Shown here: positions 22,413-33,755 of the stretch, piece after piece | Numbering within the stretch: the first letter of the stretch is position 1 | Layout of the letters: each line of letters begins with the position of its first letter | Assembly (NCBI GenBank): GCA_002189035.1 | Contig: NEEC01000018.1 | Span: 1,550,001-1,614,000 of the forward strand | Reading direction: 5' to 3' | Origin: Utricularia gibba | Lineage: Eukaryota > Streptophyta > Magnoliopsida > Lamiales > Lentibulariaceae | Length of the DNA: 64,000 bases | Position numbers and translations under genes: made by a program | Notes under the pieces: generated by a model | The model's database searches: none | Told to the model about the DNA's origin: nothing | Seen by the model: only the letters and a program-made list of their open reading frames with translations

Positions 22413-23012
22413 CACTCCTCCAGGTATATAATCATTTCTTGATCCCTTCCATCCCCCAAACCAGTCCCTGAGCCGCATCTGTTCTTGTCCAGATTCCATA
22501 CTGTGGGTGTGTTGAAAAAATGGTCATGTATTATGCAATGTCCACTACAGCATGTTCATCTGCTTTGCTCCGGTTTGTTTCTGCTTTATGGACCAGTTGA
22601 ATAAATCGGAGCGGCTACAAATCTGTACATAAGTAGGCTGCGCCAGGGAGACTTTATTAGATTGTTGGTGTAGGGTGGATGCAGAATACAGGAGTGCTTT
22701 GCAGTTCTCTTGTTTGAAGAGATTGTAGTGTTTGTGATACAGATATTTGATACCTGAATTCTACTGTCAAATTGTAACCATTATGTTTTTCAATGAATAC
22801 TCTTGTTACATGGAAGCTCCTCTTTCTCTTTGTATAGAAAACAGCACCACGATGAACAACAACAAGGGAATAATACATAGCAAATTCAGTCTCCAAATAC
22901 AAGAGGATGCAACTGCAAGCATAAACATGGTGTGAAACGAAGAACAAAAAGGCTCAGAAAAATAGTACTCAGCATCAAAGATTTCTGAATATCATCCGCC
23001 ATTTGCCTATCT
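22413..23012. other. convergent 3' regions of SNL and SEC13
   Basis: About 600 bp between two stop codons facing each other. It must hold both 3' UTRs. Small frames here have no family-like sequence. Confidence 0.5.
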
Positions 23013-23921
23013 CTACTGGTTCATTGTCGAGGTAGTCTCTTGCCAAACTCCACCTTCTTCCTTCCACAACGTCAGGTTATTGTCTCCGGAGGATACTGCC
23101 AATGAGTCCCCGGTCAAGGACCAAGAAACCTTCCACACGGGAGCCTTGAAATCGTTCAGAACTTTGCCATCCCAATGACGGCCTTCACTGGTTGACGTCC
23201 ATATGACCACGGTGCCATCCTCGGAAGCACTTGCGATTGTCGATGTGGGGAGCCCCAAGTTGGGTGCCCAGGCGACATCACTGACCAAATTAGAATGCTT
23301 TTGAAGCACTGGTGAACAATCCAGTTCCCAGATGCCATTATGAAGCTTCCATACTTTGACTGTGTTGTCACGGCCACCTGAAGCTAGTTTCTGCACGGTT
23401 CCAGTAACCCCGGATCCAATGAGATCACCAGGGGCTGTAGCAGGAGCCCACGTCACCGATGTTACCCCAGTAGGATGTGCTTGCTCTATTTTTGTAGTGT
23501 CCCAGCTGCCATCTTGTTGAGATGTATAGATGGAAATGGTTCCATCTGAAGATCCACATGCTAAGCAGAAGCCAAGCTCATGCGGCGCCCAAGCAATGGA
23601 ATTCACAGATGACGCGTGGTTGCTGAAGACATGATACTGAGACCAGACGTTGTTGCTGCCTTCGTTCCAGATGATGACTTTTCCATCATAAGAACAGGAA
23701 GCAAGCACTGAGCCAAACTTCGGATGCGCCCAAGCCACCTGCCAGACCGGGCCTTGATGCCCTCTCAAAGTGGCTAGATGCTGAGAAGAGTTCCTTCTTA
23801 CACCAATTATCTTTATTGTAGCATCAGACAAAGCTGTTGCCACGCGCTTTCCATAGTAATCCATGGATACATCATGAACCTTATCACCTTCATTTGTCTC
23901 TATCTTCCGTCCTGGCAGCAT
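23013..23921 (-). CDS. SEC13: SEC13 WD40 coat/nucleoporin protein
   Basis: Uninterrupted CDS of 302 residues with six WD40-like blades. Examples are VHDVSMDYYGKRVATALSD, HQGPVWQVAWAHPKFGSVLASCSYDGKVIIWNEG, SSVNSIAWAPHELG, KLASGGRDNTVKVWKL and STIASASEDGTVVIWT. SEC13 pairs with SEC31 in COPII coats at ER exit sites and with Y-complex nucleoporins; six blades plus one supplied by the partner is the known arrangement. Length and sequence match recalled Arabidopsis SEC13A/B. ATG at 23919-23921. The leader probably carries an intron: a good donor (CAG then GTGCGT) lies at 24398/24397 and acceptors lie close to the ATG, as in many plant SEC13 genes. It diverges from CFM2. Confidence 0.94.
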   Translation of the reverse strand: MLPGRKIETNEGDKVHDVSMDYYGKRVATALSDATIKIIGVRRNSSQHLATLRGHQGPVWQVAWAHPKFGSVLASCSYDGKVIIWNEGSNNVWSQYHVFSNHASSVNSIAWAPHELGFCLACGSSDGTISIYTSQQDGSWDTTKIEQAHPTGVTSVTWAPATAPGDLIGSGVTGTVQKLASGGRDNTVKVWKLHNGIWELDCSPVLQKHSNLVSDVAWAPNLGLPTSTIASASEDGTVVIWTSTSEGRHWDGKVLNDFKAPVWKVSWSLTGDSLAVSSGDNNLTLWKEEGGVWQETTSTMNQ

Positions 23922-24716
23922 TCTTTTCAGGTGAACCTTCTCGCAATGTATGATGTATGCTTACTAATTTCTTCAAAACCTGGAAACCAGGCATCCAAGC
24001 ACCATAAACATTTGAGAAACCAGGCAAGCAAAACCTCAAGTCACCCATAACAGCAAAGGGCTTCATGCAATGCCCATATCCGAAAATTCACAGATGACTA
24101 TAGCAGCCCTAATCAAACTCTAGAAGTCGAAATACCAGAAAACATAACAGCTACAGAATACGAACCATTTACCCACAACACAAATCTATAATAAAACATG
24201 AAATTACACCAGAGAAAATCAACAATTTAGATAGGGCAGGGCGATCATTCAGAGGAACTCGATAACATCATGAAATGAAATCAAAAGAATGGGAAGATCT
24301 CATTAAAAGTTCCAACTTGATACGTTTCCCAAATAGAGAAGAATCAGCAGAGCATTATATACTCAAAAAATAGCAATCGGAACAAAATCCGACGCACCTG
24401 GGTCTGCGAGAAGAGAAAGTTAATCCTCTGGAAACAGATCTATTGAAGAAACAATCAAAACAGACGTTCAATTATAGATGTCGGGCAGTGGGTTGCCAAG
24501 CGAAATTAGGAAAACCAAGGTATCAATTTGCCAAGGTTTGACTTTTGAGGATCTAATTGCAATTATGGAAAGTGTGTGAGTGACGAAATGGAAATGTTGA
24601 ATAGTACGAGGGTTATTGAGATATTCAAAGCTTTTTAAAGGATCGAGATGTAAAATTATAATATCCGTTGAGCTTAGAGGAAGATGGCAATGGCTGGCAC
24701 TGGTATGTAGCAGAAA
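23922..24716. promoter_or_regulatory. SEC13 leader and divergent promoter shared with CFM2
   Basis: 795 bp between divergent ATGs. The left part is probably the SEC13 5' UTR intron (donor at 24396-24397). Only about 300 bp (24400-24716) remain for both core promoters, so they probably overlap. No clear TATA box seen for either. Confidence 0.45.
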
Positions 24717-27700
24717 ATGGTGTGTGAAGAGATGCTGATTCCCAGCTACAACTGTAATCGCCATTTTCCCGTTCTCCCTTTCAAGCCCATTGTACGAGGT
24801 TCTTACCAATTCCCGATTCTCCGTTTTTCGAGTTCGACCCAAAAGCAATGCCGCCGCCGACATATAATCGCGGCGGCAGTCGGGGAGGCTGAAAGTCGTG
24901 CTTTTTCCCAGTCCGCCATCCGTAGAATAGCTGAAAAGCTTCGTAGTCTGGGATTCGCTGAAGAAAGCAATGATAGTTCGACGACTGATTCCTTAATTTC
25001 AGGACCCAATTCTCCTGGGGAGATTTTTGTGCCACTACCAAACAGTTTGCAGAAGAAAAGAGTGGGTCATACTCTTGACCTGAGCTGGAGCACGCCGGAA
25101 AATCCTGTTCCGCAACCAGGTTCTGGGAATGCAATACAGAGGTTTCATGAGTTAGAACGTGGGGTTAAGGAGGAGGAAGAAAGACGTAGGGGGCTCAAAG
25201 ATGGAAAGAGGAAAACGACGCCGAGTATGGCCGAGCTTACACTGTCAAAGGGGGAGCTTGGGAGATTGATTAATCTGGGGATTCCATTGAAAAAAAGGCT
25301 GAAAGTGGGAAAGGCAGGAATTACTGAAGGAATCGTGAATGGGATTCATGAGCGGTGGAGGAGGTCTGAGGTTGTGAAGATAGCTTGTGAAGATATATGT
25401 AGATTAAACATGAAAAGGACTCATGAACTCTTGGAGGTTGGCTTATAACTCTTCTCCCTGACTTCTCAATATCGTTTAGGTTCAAACAGCATGACTTGCA
25501 ATGGCATTGTTCAAGGGAGCAACGCCTGGTCATGATTACTTCTTGTGTTAGATCCTGATGCTAAATTTATTTTCAATATGTAGTGGCATAAAATGTGCAG
25601 AAGATTATGGCAGGCTGTATCATTCTGAAGTTTATCTTGAAAGCCTTACTCTTATATTCGATATTTGATTCTAAAAACTCGTTTTTTAATCTAGTAATAC
25701 TAGTATCTTGACCTTTTTCTTCCTTGTGTTTTTTTATTAGATGGGAAATTGGAGCTTGTGATGGTAAAAAAAAAAAAGTCATGTATTTGTGGTCTTGCAT
25801 ACAATTTGTTTGCCTTTCCTAATGACTACTCGAAATGTTTTCAGAGGAAAACTGGAGGACTTGTTGTTTGGAGATCTGGAGGTAATGTAATACTATACAG
25901 AGGACCAAATTACAAGTATCCATACTTTCTTGCTGATAAAATGTCAGTAGCATCTTCTTCGGAAACTTCATCTGAAGTAGTCGAGGATTCTTCGACAAGA
26001 AGCGAGGCACATATCAGTTCACCTGTGGTCACTTTTGGTGAATCTTCTAAACAGAGCTCTAATCCACATATTTCTCGGCTACCGCTAGTGCAAGGAGTTG
26101 GCTTACCAAATAGGGTTCGCTTTCAACTTCCTGGGGAGGCAGAGCTTGCTGAAGATACGAATGCATTGCTTGAAGGACTTGGTCCTCGGTTCATTGACTG
26201 GTGGGGATGTGATCCTTTGCCAGTTGATGCTGATCTTTTGCCAGCAGTAGTACCTGGATACAAGAAACCGTTTCGGCTTCTCCCATATGGAATTCAACAA
26301 AAATTAACCAATGATGAACTTAACACGTTACGGAGGCTAGGCCGGCCTCTACCATGCCACTTTGCTGTAGGTTTGACCTCTGTTCCTCTTAGGGATGTTT
26401 TCATCATAGATTCAGTTTCTCTTTGGCATGATGATTTAACATAGTGCTACTGACTACTCATATTTGTTAATAAGTACTTTTTTTTCCTAGTTTTGTGTAG
26501 CAGCAATAGAAAATATTTTTAGCATTTCAAAGACCCCTGAGCTTTCAGAGAAAGTATTAATTACATCATATCTACATTAGGGAGGAACAGGAAGCTTCAA
26601 GGATTGGCTGCAGCCATGGTTAAGCTTTGGGAGAAATGTGAAATTGCAAAAATAGCCATCAAAAGAGGAGCACAGAACACAAACAGTGAAATGATGTCTG
26701 AAGAACTAAAGGTATAAGTGATTTCGTCCCATTATCATGGTCTTATGCTCCAATGGTCACTTTGTTCTCGATGGTTCCCGAAAGTAAAGTGTGACACTCA
26801 GTTTTTACTGTCATTTGAATGTAGCTAAATTACTCTGGGGATCTTGCAGCTGTTGACTGGTGGGACATTACTTTCAAGGGATAAAGAATTCATTGTTTTC
26901 TATAGAGGAAAGGATTTTCTTCCATCTGCGGTGTCTTCTGCTATAGATGAGCGAAGGAAGTATGCGATCAATTTACATAAAACAAAGGCAGCCAACTTAC
27001 ATGGTGTGAGTATGCACGAAAATGTGGACCAAAGAAAAGAATCCTCTCCTAAAGAGGAAGTCAACAAAGTAACTAACTTGAATACAAATGGTGGCTACGA
27101 TGAGCAGACAATGAGCCCCTTGCAGGCAAAACTAGAGAGAACAAACACCAAATTGTCTGCGGTACGCAATCTTGTTTGTCCCCTGTTATAAAAATCAATT
27201 TTCTCTAGCTTCTCTCAGTCTGTGTTGTACTGATTGATCCAAAGGCCTTAGCAAAGAAGGCTGAGGCCGAAAGGCTTTTAGAAGAGCTAGAGGGAAGGGA
27301 GAGCCTTCAAGTGCCTGAAACAGATAAAGAAGGTATAACTGAAGAAGAAAGATATATGCTGAGAAGAGTGGGTCTGAGGATGAAGCCTTTTCTATTGATG
27401 GGTGAGTCTTGATTTTCAAAGATTTCCTTATCCTGTCTGATGCATTTCTCTAGCATTTGGTTACCCTCTAGAGACTCAAGTGATGGCTATATTTCAGGCC
27501 GAAGAGGTGTTTTTGATGGCACTATAGAAAACATGCATCTACATTGGAAGTATAGGGAACTAGTGAAGGTGTGCATTGGGCCAAGAAACATTGAAGAAGT
27601 TCATCGAGTAGCACGCATGTTGGAGGCTGAAAGTGGTGGTATATTGGTAGCAGTTGAACCATCTAGCAAGGGTCATTACATCATAGTGTATCGTGGAAAA

Positions 27701-29355
27701 AATTATACACGGCCTGCTTCCTTGAGGCCACGGTCACTCCTGAGCAAAAGACAAGCTCTGAAAGTTTCAATTGAAGCACAGCGCCATCAGGTATGGTTGC
27801 ATGCAGTATCATTATGTACAGATTCCACATCGCATGTTTTGCTTACTCGAACCTCGGACTGTCGTGCACCTAATGAATCTTTGGTCTGGCTGTTGCAGTC
27901 CTTGAAACTACATGTTTTGAAGCTCAACAAGACGATTGATGAATTAAAACAAGCAACGGTAGCATTTTCTTTGATCTTTCCTGAACTGATCATAGAGTGA
28001 AACCACTAGCAATTCTCCTGCTATATTTTGTTACATAGTTTCCAAATTTGTACTTCCTTGGTTTTTCCATTCGTTGTTTACAGTAACTTTTGCTGATGTA
28101 TCCATTGCTTCTGAATGCCAGGCTGAAGGAGGAATTGATGAAAACCATGCCCATGATGATGAAGCATCTTCTTCTGATACTGAATCTGATCTGGAATCTT
28201 CCTTTGAAGCTCCATTTGATGAGGTGAGGACAAAAGCATTCACGTTTCATATTCTCTGGCTTATCACACCTCTTTCTGCTGTAACAGCTTGATGCAAGAG
28301 ACAGCCATCAGACTGATGCAGTCTCCATCGACTCTGGGAGCACGATGGGTGCCCCTGAAAGCATTGAAAATTGCATTCAGCATGAGTTAAAAGGGGGTGC
28401 CCCTTCACAGTTTCTTGGTCAACAAAACTATCTATCCAATAAAAAAGCAACAGAACATGGACGAAAATCACCATCCTGGGAAATGACCCCAGGGTCTCCC
28501 CAGACAAGGTACAGGAGAACAGCCAAAACTCGGCATACTATAAAGGTAAATAGAGAATTCCATTCATCACTTGTATTGTTGGTCTAATTTCTGATTTTGA
28601 ATCTTGGGAATTACCTTTGAAATGACTATGTGCCATGGGATGCCAGTCTCAGACCCGTGGAAGCTTGCCAACCCCTTCTCAGCCAGGAGATGCTGAATTG
28701 AAACCCGCAACTCAGAATACTCTGAATGATGAGCCATTGTTGCAGACGACAAGGCTTTCTCCGATTTCCAACAGGGAGAGGCTTCTTCTGAGAAAGCTGG
28801 CTCTCGGTATGAAAAACCCACCAGTGCTAGCTGTAGGTAAAGTCAGCTCACCGCCATGTGGTTCCCTGTTTATACACCAAAAAAATTATAAACTCCCAAC
28901 AAAAGCTGCATCTTTTTTGTTCCCATGTTCTCTGTGTACTCGTTCAGGAAAGAGCAATGTGATCAACGGAGTTGCGAAAGCTATAAAGGAACACTTCAGA
29001 AAGCACCCTCTTGCCATAGTGAGCATAAAAGGCAGAGCCAAAGGCACATCCATTCAGGAAGTGATTTACAATCTCGAGGTTCGTTGACCCAAACACTCCT
29101 CCGTCCGTTACCTGAAAGCAGTGGAACTGAAGAATGTTTTTTGTTCAGCAAGCTACTGGTGCAGTTTTTGTGTCTCAAGAACCAAGCAAAGTTATACTAT
29201 ACAGAGGATGGGGAGCAGCAGTCACAAAGGATCGGAAAACCAATTCGATGGGCCAGGAAATAAGGCCTCCGCCGCCATTGTCGCCGGAGCTCATTCGGGC
29301 TGTAAGATTGGAGTGTGGCCTGCAATCTGACGACGGAGAAGCCCACTCGCAATGA
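24717..29355 (+). CDS. CFM2: CRM-domain group II intron splicing factor CFM2
   Basis: Twelve exons give 1028 residues: 24717-25436, 25845-26370, 26581-26711, 26850-27161, 27245-27401, 27498-27790, 27899-27958, 28122-28223, 28288-28545, 28647-28836, 28948-29078, 29149-29355. Four CRM RNA-binding domains are visible. Each has a helix-loop start and an ending of the type [20 protein letters not shown]...[18 protein letters not shown]...[23 protein letters not shown]...IIVYRG, and [16 protein letters not shown]...VILYRGWGA. Four domains and the sequence fit CFM2, a plastid factor for splicing of group II and some group I introns (ndhA, ycf3, clpP, trnL-UAA). The N-terminus is basic and Ser/Arg-rich, consistent with a transit peptide. 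ATGs at 24717 and 24732 are both possible starts. Every exon junction agrees in phase. Confidence 0.94.
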
Positions 29356-29580
29356 AAATTCATAATGAATTTTTTTGTTGTTGTTTTTTTATTATAATAA
29401 AAATATTTATCGTAAAATAATAAATTAAATTGTTTTATAATGATATTGGGCACAGCACTGGAAGTGTTCTTGCCGCGGATTTTCCCAATTTTTGCCGAGC
29501 TGTGAAATTCTTGCTTTAGGGTTCGAAATCACCTCTTTCTTCCGCCGATCTGTCTTTCGCCACTGCATCGATCTTGCTAG

Positions 29581-31314
29581 ATGCCGCAATCGCAAGTGAC
29601 AGTCACTCTCGGTCCCTATGGACAGGTACGTTTTTTCCTCTTACACCCGGTTAAGAAGATTTTGAAATTGGTTGGATTTGTTGGGTTTGCGCGTGGGATT
29701 TGAGGTAGAAAATGGTGTTTGCTTTTGATATGCAGAAGGTAGTGAAGGAGTCATGGGGAGATTCGGCCGGCGGTCGCGACAGTGGTCCTTGGTTATCTGG
29801 GAGTAAAAGATCAGTGTCGGAGTCTTTTGGTAGCAGTGCGGCTGATTATATGTATGGAGGAAGCAAAAGGTTAGCGTTCGTGCTTTCTTCTAGTTTATGT
29901 TAAATGTCTTGCAGCTCTGAAGTTTTAAATTTGTGGGTATAGGATGAGGGGGGAGACTAGTTCAAGGAGCTATGCTTCTAGCAGCCGTTCAGATGGTATG
30001 ATTGATATACCTGATATGGGATTGAGTTTCCTTGTTTGGTCTGGTGACTTATGTGTACTCTGTTTGAATCTTGTCTGTGGTTTTCTGGTGTCTGTCATTG
30101 TCGTAGCTGCTGACTCTGGATTGTGTCCAAATGACCTCCGGTTGAAGCTACAGCGAAAAAGAGCTTCTAGGGTTGAGGAGGTTGACGGAAATGGGTATAG
30201 GAGGAACGTGCAACGTTTTGAGAACGTTTCAGGACAGTTTCGTTCCCGGGAATTCCCAGGTGATAACATTTTGAGAACGGAATCTTCTTCCATGAGAATC
30301 ACGGGACCTCCAAGGGAGCGCTCGATGGCAAGTTCGTTTTCCTCTTGGCCTTCTTCAAGTGGGGTAAGAGCAAGGTCCCCTGAAATTACTACAAAACACG
30401 CTGCCAGAATTCCTAACCTCAGACGGACCTCCAATGAATTGTCTCGACTTCCAATGGCAAGGCCAGATGATGCCTCAAGAACAGGGCGTATGCCATTAAA
30501 CCAACCTGCAGATTCTTATAGGCCAAAAGTACCAAGGCCTTCTGTCCCTAGGATTGACATGGAGCCTGAAAGGCTTGTCAGAGAACACTCTTCAGCTGCC
30601 AGTGGCATGTTTAAGCCTCCTCCAGTGGTAGATGATGCTGATAAACCACGTATATTCATCTATTTGGTATTTTTACTTTTCCTCATTACAGGTAATTTTG
30701 CTCGCAGGATAACCAGCCTGTCACCATTGGTTGGTTCTTGAGTTCACTTGGTCTGGAAAAATATTCCATCAACTTTCAAGCTGAAGAGGTATCAGATTAC
30801 TTTGGAACACAGAACGGATGCATTGACCGATTCCTCATCATTCCTTTATCATTATACATAAGCTGTCGATCTTTTCAGATATTTGATGTACAACCCCTGA
30901 CTTTTCTTCCTTGCAGATAGATATGGCGGCATTGAAACAAATGCGAGACAGTGACCTCAAGGAGCTGGGCATACCAATGGTACAGTTAGTGTTTTTTCCT
31001 CCCACACGAATTGATCCTTTTCATGGCCTCAAAAAATGTGTTTTTGCTTTTCATATGGCTTTTCTCTTAGTCTCCCTCTACTACCAACACCCACTACTTT
31101 CATTATTGTTCACATACATAAACAATAATGAATTATTGTCGTCGGGTAGAGTCATACATAAACTCATAACAAACTCCTTTCTATTTTCCAACGTGTAGCT
31201 ACTAGTTAGTGACCTGCTATCATTTTACAGGGACCCAGGAAGAAAATACTCCTTACGTTACAAGGCCCTGGGCGACGTCCAGTCCAACCACTTCCAAACA
31301 ACCAGATTCACTAG
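29581..31314 (+). CDS. SAM (sterile alpha motif) domain protein
   Basis: Exons 29581-29625, 29736-29869, 29943-29995, 30107-30627, 30708-30788, 30917-30979 and 31231-31314; 326 residues. The start MPQSQVTVTLGPYGQ is typical of a small plant family (Arabidopsis At3g07760/At3g48800 type). The middle is a Ser/Arg/Pro-rich, probably disordered region. The C-terminus is a SAM domain (IGWFLSSLGLEKYSINFQAEE, MAALKQMRDSDLKELGIP, GPRKKILLTL), a protein-interaction or polymerisation module. Function is unknown. The intron after residue V251 needs care: donor 30628 to acceptor 30707 (80 bp) is the only phase-compatible choice I found. Reading through gives a spurious hydrophobic segment. Confidence 0.85.
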
Positions 31315-31930
31315 CAGCTACGGTAACCAAGTTACCCTAGTCCTTGTGTATGTATGACTCTACCCGACGACATCAGCATGCTTTACATGATTCGAGAATT
31401 TCAGTGTTACTTGTCATAGTTATAAGCCTGGTCTTGCTGATGGCGATGCCAAGTTTTAAAATCCAAATGCTCAGGACTTTTCAGTGTGCCTTGTTTCCAA
31501 TTTTTTTCATAGCAGCCTGTTCAACCTAGCAAACTGGGAACTAGACCGCGACCATGGTCCCATGTGGCCTATGGGTCCTTTCTAAATGGAGTTAGGAGTT
31601 AGAGGGAATATTGGGGCAGCAGCATTTTCCTTGGTTTGGGGATGGGACCGAGAGCGAAGGGTCATAAATGCGCCTCATTCATGTGCTTGCTCCTAAGCCT
31701 ATGTGATGGATGCTGAATTCAATTGTCACACCCACCTTGTTGTTAATCACTCATGTAGCTGTGCTCCATGCTCGAGTAACATACACTAAGTCGTAAAGAA
31801 TTTGAAATTATTGATGTAGCACACATTGGGGGTTGTTAACCTCTCTGTCTTGCTTGAGTGGGGAACTCTGTAATCACTTCTAGCGGCAGCTGCCATGGAC
31901 GCCGGAGTAGAGTTGCCTCTGTGCCGCTGC
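31315..31930. other. convergent 3' regions of SAM gene and peroxidase
   Basis: About 615 bp between stop codons facing each other. Apart from 3' UTR-like sequence I see nothing in it. Confidence 0.5.
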
Positions 31931-32914
31931 TCAATTATTGAAGGCGTCGCAGCGCCGTCTGACCTCGCCGGCGGGGCCGGTCTTCACGCCGACGACGCTC
32001 ATCTTCTCCATGGCAGCTCCGAACGCCTTGAAGAAGGCGTTCTGATCCCTGGAGTAGAGTTCCACGAAGGGGCGGGTTCTGGGATCGGAGTTCATTCCGT
32101 GATCCGAAGCGAGAAGGCCGAGCCCCTTCTGGATGTTGCTGTAGTACATGTTGTCGAATTTGTTGGGGGTCATCACGTCGTTGAAGACCGATAGTGTGGG
32201 GTTCCTGTGGTAATCGGCGCAGGCGGTTCTCAGGGATCTGGCGAACTCCGGGTAGTAACCAGGATCCGAGTCCATGGCCCGGCTGAAGTTGTAGAGAATT
32301 GAGCTGAATTCCTTGCAATGGGAGAATCCTATTGTGTGAGCGCCGACTAGGGCTACCATCTCGCCGGTGAGGAGTCCCTTCGATTGGAAGATTCCGATGA
32401 TTTGATCCATCGCCATAGTGGGGAGAGGGAGGTGTCCGTCGACATCAGCGGCGCGGGATGTGAGAGAATCTTTCCGGCCGAGCTTCACGGTGTAGAATGG
32501 GCCCCCGGTCATCACAACTAGATTCCGAGTGGCCTCCGCGAGGATGTCGGAGCAGGAAACGACCCCCGGGCAAGCGAGCTCGAGCGCGGCTTTGGCTCGG
32601 ACGACAACATCGAAGCCGTCGCCGGGAAGGGAGCGGTTAATGTCGGCATCGCGCTCGGCTAGGTTGAATGGAGTGGAGGACACGAGGACGGAGGCGTCGC
32701 ATCCGCCGACGAAGCAGTCGTGGAAGAAAAGGCGGAGAGCCGCCGCCGCCGTGGTTGGGGAGACGATCTGCTTGTTCGTGGTGGTTTCTTGCACGATCTG
32801 CTCGAATTTAGGGCACGACTTGGCGTAGTAGCCCGTGGTGAGAAGCGGCGCCGCCTCGACGGCTATCCCAACGCCGGTAATCGTGAGGACCAGCAGGACT
32901 ACCAGAGCTGCCAT
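31931..32914 (-). CDS. class III secretory peroxidase (PRX31/41/63 type)
   Basis: Intronless, 327 residues. A hydrophobic signal peptide (MAALVVLLVLTITGVGIAVEA) precedes mature LLTTGYYAKSCP. The distal haem site is LRLFFHDCFVGGCDASV, with acid-base His and Ca ligands. The proximal haem ligand is the His in VALVGAHTIGFSHC. The usual conserved Cys residues are present through to RRRCDAFNN. These apoplastic enzymes use H2O2 to oxidise phenolics in lignin and cell-wall cross-linking, or make reactive oxygen. The closest recalled relatives are the intronless-type Arabidopsis PRX31, PRX41 and PRX63. The frame is open upstream of the ATG at 32914, but that part is non-homologous and covers the 5' leader. 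Confidence 0.93.
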   Translation of the reverse strand: MAALVVLLVLTITGVGIAVEAAPLLTTGYYAKSCPKFEQIVQETTTNKQIVSPTTAAAALRLFFHDCFVGGCDASVLVSSTPFNLAERDADINRSLPGDGFDVVVRAKAALELACPGVVSCSDILAEATRNLVVMTGGPFYTVKLGRKDSLTSRAADVDGHLPLPTMAMDQIIGIFQSKGLLTGEMVALVGAHTIGFSHCKEFSSILYNFSRAMDSDPGYYPEFARSLRTACADYHRNPTLSVFNDVMTPNKFDNMYYSNIQKGLGLLASDHGMNSDPRTRPFVELYSRDQNAFFKAFGAAMEKMSVVGVKTGPAGEVRRRCDAFNN

Positions 32915-33080
32915 TGTTGCTGCATTCACTCCGGCAACTGGTCCGATCCTTCCTCCAGTGAAAGCTGAGTGAGAGAAACCAGTAAACACCCCAACGCGCG
33001 TGTGAGTTATAATATGGTGTGGGTGAGAACACCGTAATTCCAACTCTCCGCCAATCACGAGCCCATGCGTCGCTAATCGC

Positions 33081-33086
33081 CACGTG
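33081..33086 (-). promoter_or_regulatory. G-box in peroxidase promoter
   Basis: CACGTG in context CCACGTGG, 167 bp upstream of the peroxidase ATG. This is a typical bZIP/bHLH binding core; function is not demonstrated. Confidence 0.35.
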
Positions 33087-33106
33087 GCCAGGCGGTGGGT
33101 CCCCAC

Positions 33107-33755
33107 CGTTTTGCCAATTTCAATCCTAGTAGGACGACAGCTGGATCATCCAAACTTTTTTTTATCACGTTTCTAATTAAAAGAACAAGTTCTCTAATTT
33201 AAGGTACCTGAAGCGCCTTGGTAACGGAGAATCAGGCAGTGTTCTGCATGCGCATTCACCCAAGATGCTTTTTTATCAAACACTTGGTGGGCATATTCCA
33301 CGAGCTGCACAGTGAGCTTCCTCTTGCTCCGCTACCGCAAGGACTTCTTCGCTCCTTCTTGAAGACGGAGGAAGTGCAATAAAGCGATGAATTTTTCGAT
33401 GCAACTGAAACCTGTCGTATGGAATCCCGACGACGGATCTCCTTTCAAGGATCAACGAGCATGTAGAACAGCAAGGAGTAGAGAAGAAATTGTGAAAGGA
33501 ATAGCAGCTAGCTGTATAATCAATCTGAATGGCATTCATATCGTCACCGGCGGCCGGAAGGTGAAGCTTTAGTACAGGTAGTATCACAAGGTACAACAAA
33601 ATCTATATACCTGACGTATGAGGAAGCAACAGATGTGAATGAGGTGGGGGGTGGTACTTGTGATCATTGTACAGTTAAAAGAATGGAAAATCTTGACGGC
33701 TAACTTTCCGGTCTTCTTCGCCTGCTGTGGAAAAGCTTCATGTGCAGATGGGTCT
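33107..33755. other. gap between peroxidase promoter and CSLC 3' end
   Basis: About 650 bp. 33276-33599 stays open on the minus strand and 33387-33572 on the plus strand. Neither translation resembles a family I know, and neither sits in a clear gene context. Confidence 0.4.

Noticed and set aside
30640-30700. Possible transmembrane segment in the SAM-domain protein
   Set aside because: The hydrophobic run is translated pyrimidine-rich intron; splicing 30628-30707 restores the SAM frame.
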